From: Bacillota bacterium
Lineage (GTDB): Bacteria > Bacillota > Clostridia > Christensenellales > Aristaeellaceae
DNA: 64,000 nucleotides
Assembly (NCBI GenBank): GCA_023411395.1
Contig: JAEYOV010000084.1
Location: forward strand, 142,432-206,431
Direction: 5' to 3'
The notes beneath the pieces were generated by a model that worked only from the letters and a program-made list of their open reading frames with translations, ran no database searches and was not told where the DNA came from. Both the position numbers and the translations under genes were made by a program. Below, in pieces: positions 61,188 through 64,000 of this stretch; position 1 is the stretch's first letter; each line of letters begins with the position of its first letter.

Positions 61188-62321
61188 ATGAAGCGTATCA
61201 TCCATTCCCACAAGGATTTGATGCTGGAGGCACTGAGCTACCTGCACATGAGGGCCGGGGAGTCATCCCTTGATACTGTGCTGAACAGGCTGGAGATGAT
61301 GTATGGTGAAATGGGAGACTCATCCTTATTCAAAACGCGCATAAGCACCGTACGTGCGCTGGCGGACGCCATATCCCGGGGGCATATGCAGGACGCAAGG
61401 GAACCCGAGTACTTTTTCCGCCCGCTGTCCATCGGCCAGGGCAGCCTGGCCCAGGTACTGGTCTTTTCGTTTTACGATCCCGACATTGACGATTGGGCAG
61501 CCCAGACAGAAAACATGAAAAGGAAATTTTCAGAATTTGCTTTAGGCCCTGCCCCTTCCCTGCAAAAGCTCAGCCTGGGCCGCATCTTTGACGATTCAGA
61601 TCCCGACGGCAATTCGCCGGTGGGTTCCCTGGCCGAACAACTGGAGGAAACAGGCCTGAATGACGCCGAAAAGTGGCAGCTCCTTAGGGTCATCCAAAAT
61701 GCCGGCTCTGCCCTTAGCCAGTTGAACCATGCTTTGTCCCCGGTACGGGATTTGATATCGGCCAACCTTTCCCTGGTGGAACCCCTGCTCGGGGATTTCA
61801 AGAAGCGCTGGGAGGCCTATTTTGAGAATGTCCCTTTCGAGGCTTTCCTGTCGGAAAACATCGGCATGGAGCCAGGGGATGTATCCGGTTACACGCTGCA
61901 TATCTATCCTTCCATCTTCGAATGCGGAACCCTCCTTTTGCATATGGATCCGGATACACAAAGTATTTATATGCAGGTAGGCCTGTGCCTGCCGGAGGGC
62001 ATTAACGTGAAAGCGCTGCCGGTGGAAAACCACCTGCTGCTGGAAGGCCTCAAAGCGCTGTCGGACAAAAGCAAGCTTAACATCCTCTCCCATATCCGGG
62101 ACAAGCGGTCCTACGGCCAGGAACTGGCGCGGGAAACAGGCCTGTCCACCGCCACCGTCTCCCACCATATGAGCGCGCTTATAAGCTGCGGCTTCATCCG
62201 CCTGGAGCGGGTGGAAAACCGTATTTATTACCAAATGGATAAGGAAAATCTGCGCCGGTTTCTGCAAAAGCTGTCCCTGTATCTGTTAAGCGGCGACGGA
62301 ACCTCCATGCCGCTTTCATAA
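61188..62321 (+). CDS. ArsR-type winged-helix regulator with a large N-terminal sensor region
   Basis: The 377-residue protein has a C-terminal winged HTH (about residues 285-365): ALSDKSKLNILSHIRDKRSY followed by GQELARETGLSTATVSHHMS and the wing FIRLERVENRIYYQM. The first 280 residues have no recognised fold and are not membrane-spanning. This is much longer than standard ArsR (about 100 residues). The ArsR part lacks the usual metal Cys pair. It is 17 nt after the MFS gene and probably represses the operon. Confidence 0.8.
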   Translation: MKRIIHSHKDLMLEALSYLHMRAGESSLDTVLNRLEMMYGEMGDSSLFKTRISTVRALADAISRGHMQDAREPEYFFRPLSIGQGSLAQVLVFSFYDPDIDDWAAQTENMKRKFSEFALGPAPSLQKLSLGRIFDDSDPDGNSPVGSLAEQLEETGLNDAEKWQLLRVIQNAGSALSQLNHALSPVRDLISANLSLVEPLLGDFKKRWEAYFENVPFEAFLSENIGMEPGDVSGYTLHIYPSIFECGTLLLHMDPDTQSIYMQVGLCLPEGINVKALPVENHLLLEGLKALSDKSKLNILSHIRDKRSYGQELARETGLSTATVSHHMSALISCGFIRLERVENRIYYQMDKENLRRFLQKLSLYLLSGDGTSMPLS

Positions 62322-62323
62322 TG

Positions 62324-62352
62324 TCATAACTCCCCTCCCCCATGCATACCTT
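62324..62352 (+). promoter_or_regulatory. Possible sigma-E promoter of spoIVA
   Basis: TCATAAC (62324-62330) and CATACCTT (62345-62352) resemble the known sigma-E pattern (KMATATT / CATACAMT) with a 14-nt spacer. The start would be about 20-25 nt before the ATG at 62382. spoIVA in Bacillus is a sigma-E gene. The -35 match is partial. Confidence 0.55.
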
Positions 62353-62381
62353 TCATCAAGCGGATGCAAGGAGGGAAACTC

Positions 62382-63869
62382 ATGGAAACTGCAAAGCAGT
62401 TCAATTTGTATCAGGATATTGCAGAGCGCACCGGCGGCGATGTATACATCGGCGTGGTGGGCCCGGTACGCACCGGGAAGAGCACCTTCATCTCCCGGTT
62501 CATGGAAGAACTGGTGCTGCCCCGCATGCCCGCCGGGCCGGTAAAGGACCGCCTGGCCGATGAGCTGCCCCAAGGGGGTTCCGGCCGCACCATCATGACC
62601 ACCCAGCCCAAGTTTGTGCCGGGGGAAGCGGTGGAAGTCTTTTTGCAGGATAGCACGCCGGTCAAGGTGCGCATGGTGGATTCGGTGGGATACCTGGTAA
62701 AGGGTGCCCTGGGTACCACGGAAAACGAGGCCGCCCGTATGGTGCACACCCCCTGGTTCGACCAGGATATCCCCTTTGAGCAGGCGGCGGAGATCGGCAC
62801 CCGCAAGGTCATCAACGACCATGCCACCATCGGCATGGTGGTCACCACCGACGGCAGTATTACCGATATCCCCCGCAGTGCCTACGTGGACGCGGAGGAG
62901 CGGGTCGTTAATGAGCTGAAGGCCCTGGGCAAGCCGTTTGTGCTGGTACTCAACAGCGCCACGCCGGAGACGGCGGAAGCCGCGGCGCTGCAAAAATCGT
63001 TGCAGCTCAAGTACGACGTGCCCACGCTGCTGCTAAATGTCAAACAAATGGGCCTTCCCGACATTCAGGGTGTTCTGGAAAAAATCCTCTACGAGTTCCC
63101 CTTGCGGGAGGTGCGCCTTACGGTGCCCACCTGGCTCAATGCCCTGGATACAACACACTGGCTGGCCTCCCACGTGCTGGAAGGCGTGCGCCAGGGCGGC
63201 AAGAACTTAAGGCGCATGCGCGACAAGGAAGTGTTTGCCCATGCTTTTGACGAATCGCCTTATACCGCCGGGCTTCAAGGCGAAGGCGCGGAGCTTGGCG
63301 AAGGCCGCGTACTGTACAATCTGCCTCTGGCGGAAGGGCTGTTCAACCGCATCCTGGGCGAGGAATGCGGCACCGAGATCAAGGGCGATGCCCATCTGCT
63401 GGCGCTGATGAAGGAACTGGTGGCCGCCAAGGCGGAATACGACCATGTGGCCGATGCCTTGCGGGCGGTGCGGGAAACGGGTTACGGCCTGGTAACGCCG
63501 GCCATGAGCGAATTGACGCTGCAGGAGCCGGAGATCGTGCGCCAGGGCAGCCGCTTCGGCGTAAAGCTCAAGGCCCACGCGCCTTCCCTCCACCTGATCC
63601 GGGTGGACATCGAAACGGAAGTCTCCCCGGTGGTGGGCACCGAAAAGCAGTCGGAAGAATTGGTGCGCTATTTGATGGATGAGTTTGAAAACGATCCCCA
63701 GCGTATCTGGAGCACCGACTTCTTCGGCAAGAGCCTCCACGACTTGGTGCGGGAGGGATTGTCCAACAAGCTGATGCGGATGCCCTCTGACGCAAGGGAG
63801 AAGGTACAGGAGACACTTACCCGCATCATCAATGAAGGATCCGGAGGAATGATCTGCATACTGCTGTAA
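62382..63869 (+). CDS. spoIVA: Stage IV sporulation protein A
   Basis: SpoIVA is an ATPase that polymerises on the forespore surface and is the base of the spore coat. The 495-residue protein has Walker A GVVGPVRTGKSTFISRF and the MVDSVGYLVKGALG Walker-B/switch region near the N-terminus. The C-terminus GGMICILL is the conserved end needed for targeting. Length is normal. The ATG at 62382 has AAGGAGGG upstream. Its presence strongly suggests endospore formation or a recent loss of it. Confidence 0.97.
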   Translation: METAKQFNLYQDIAERTGGDVYIGVVGPVRTGKSTFISRFMEELVLPRMPAGPVKDRLADELPQGGSGRTIMTTQPKFVPGEAVEVFLQDSTPVKVRMVDSVGYLVKGALGTTENEAARMVHTPWFDQDIPFEQAAEIGTRKVINDHATIGMVVTTDGSITDIPRSAYVDAEERVVNELKALGKPFVLVLNSATPETAEAAALQKSLQLKYDVPTLLLNVKQMGLPDIQGVLEKILYEFPLREVRLTVPTWLNALDTTHWLASHVLEGVRQGGKNLRRMRDKEVFAHAFDESPYTAGLQGEGAELGEGRVLYNLPLAEGLFNRILGEECGTEIKGDAHLLALMKELVAAKAEYDHVADALRAVRETGYGLVTPAMSELTLQEPEIVRQGSRFGVKLKAHAPSLHLIRVDIETEVSPVVGTEKQSEELVRYLMDEFENDPQRIWSTDFFGKSLHDLVREGLSNKLMRMPSDAREKVQETLTRIINEGSGGMICILL

Positions 63870-63879
63870 AAGGAAGGGG

Positions 63880-63918
63880 CTGTCGTGCTGGAGAGAATTC
63901 TCCAGCACGACAGTTTTT
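63880..63918 (+). terminator. Intrinsic terminator of spoIVA
   Basis: CTGTCGTGCTGGAGA (63880-63894) pairs perfectly with TCTCCAGCACGACAG (63899-63913), followed by TTTTT. Confidence 0.92.
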
Positions 63919-64000
63919 GTTATAGAAGAATAAACAGCGGTGTCAAGGAGCGAGGAATGAAGGAAAAACAGGGATAGGAAACACAGCAAGCCGTGTAAGA
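63919..64000. other. Non-coding end of the window
   Basis: No gene or site is clearly visible in these last 82 bases. A short ATG frame preceded by GGAGCGAGG ends after six codons at a TAG. Confidence 0.5.

Noticed and set aside
63957..63977. Start of a further gene at the window end
   Set aside because: The ATG frame ends after six codons.

Overview
The window looks like chromosomal DNA of a G+C-rich, endospore-forming member of the Clostridia. The evidence is spoIVA, a SCIFF peptide with its radical-SAM maturase, a lonB-lonA pair, a T-box-controlled ileS, and mraZ/dcw and tig-clpP-clpX clusters in Firmicutes order. A Christensenellales-like lineage is possible but is only a guess. No rRNA, tRNA, CRISPR array, prophage or complete insertion sequence was seen.

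Layout. 1-662 (-): start of a HlyD-type efflux adaptor cut by the window edge. 1379-11072 (-): a long run of genes that starts with an aryl-acid module (two phenylacetate-CoA-ligase-like enzymes around indolepyruvate ferredoxin oxidoreductase, plus an ACT-domain protein) and continues into alr, 5-formyl-THF cyclo-ligase, a membrane protein, rsmD, coaD and a coiled-coil protein. 11236-13701: a YkvI-like membrane protein and two convergent GNAT acetyltransferases. 13810-27993 (-): a division and wall cluster, mraZ-ftsL-pbp-murE-mraY-murD-ftsW-murA-divIB-ftsA-ftsZ, which lacks rsmH, murF, murG and murC at their usual places. 28296-31263: a phosphoesterase, an acidic zinc-ribbon protein, a CAP-domain secreted protein and an orphan protein. 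31699-40698 (-): the proteostasis block tig-clpP-clpX-lonB-lonA-engB. 41052-49321: a LysM protein, an MFS carrier, a nuclease/SNF2-helicase pair, an L,D-transpeptidase, an LCP protein and a CDF exporter. 49496-58372 (+): T-box-ileS, two RNA-modification genes, tgt, yajC, a TIGR04086-like protein, and scfA-scfB. 58473-63869 (+): an HtrA-type protease, an MFS carrier with a fused ArsR-type regulator, and spoIVA.

The strongest unexplained signal is a dispersed intergenic element of about 205-225 bp. It occurs five times (1143-1368, 20196-20402, 29113-29316, 31352-31558, 37030-37242). It has a conserved multi-stem core with compensatory changes between copies, and one end is always a perfect hairpin whose interior sequence differs in every copy. 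In three copies this hairpin lies 2-10 nt from a stop codon and looks like that gene's intrinsic terminator. It may be a non-autonomous, hairpin-seeking mobile element or a structured RNA family.

Regulatory sites that could be read directly include a sigma-A promoter and phased repeats at mraZ (probable MraZ operator), a palindrome at an MFS/ArsR operon, the ileS T-box, a sigma-E-like promoter at spoIVA, a sigma-K-like promoter at the LysM gene, and a hairpin between scfA and scfB. Gene starts were set from Shine-Dalgarno spacing, and several are GTG or TTG.
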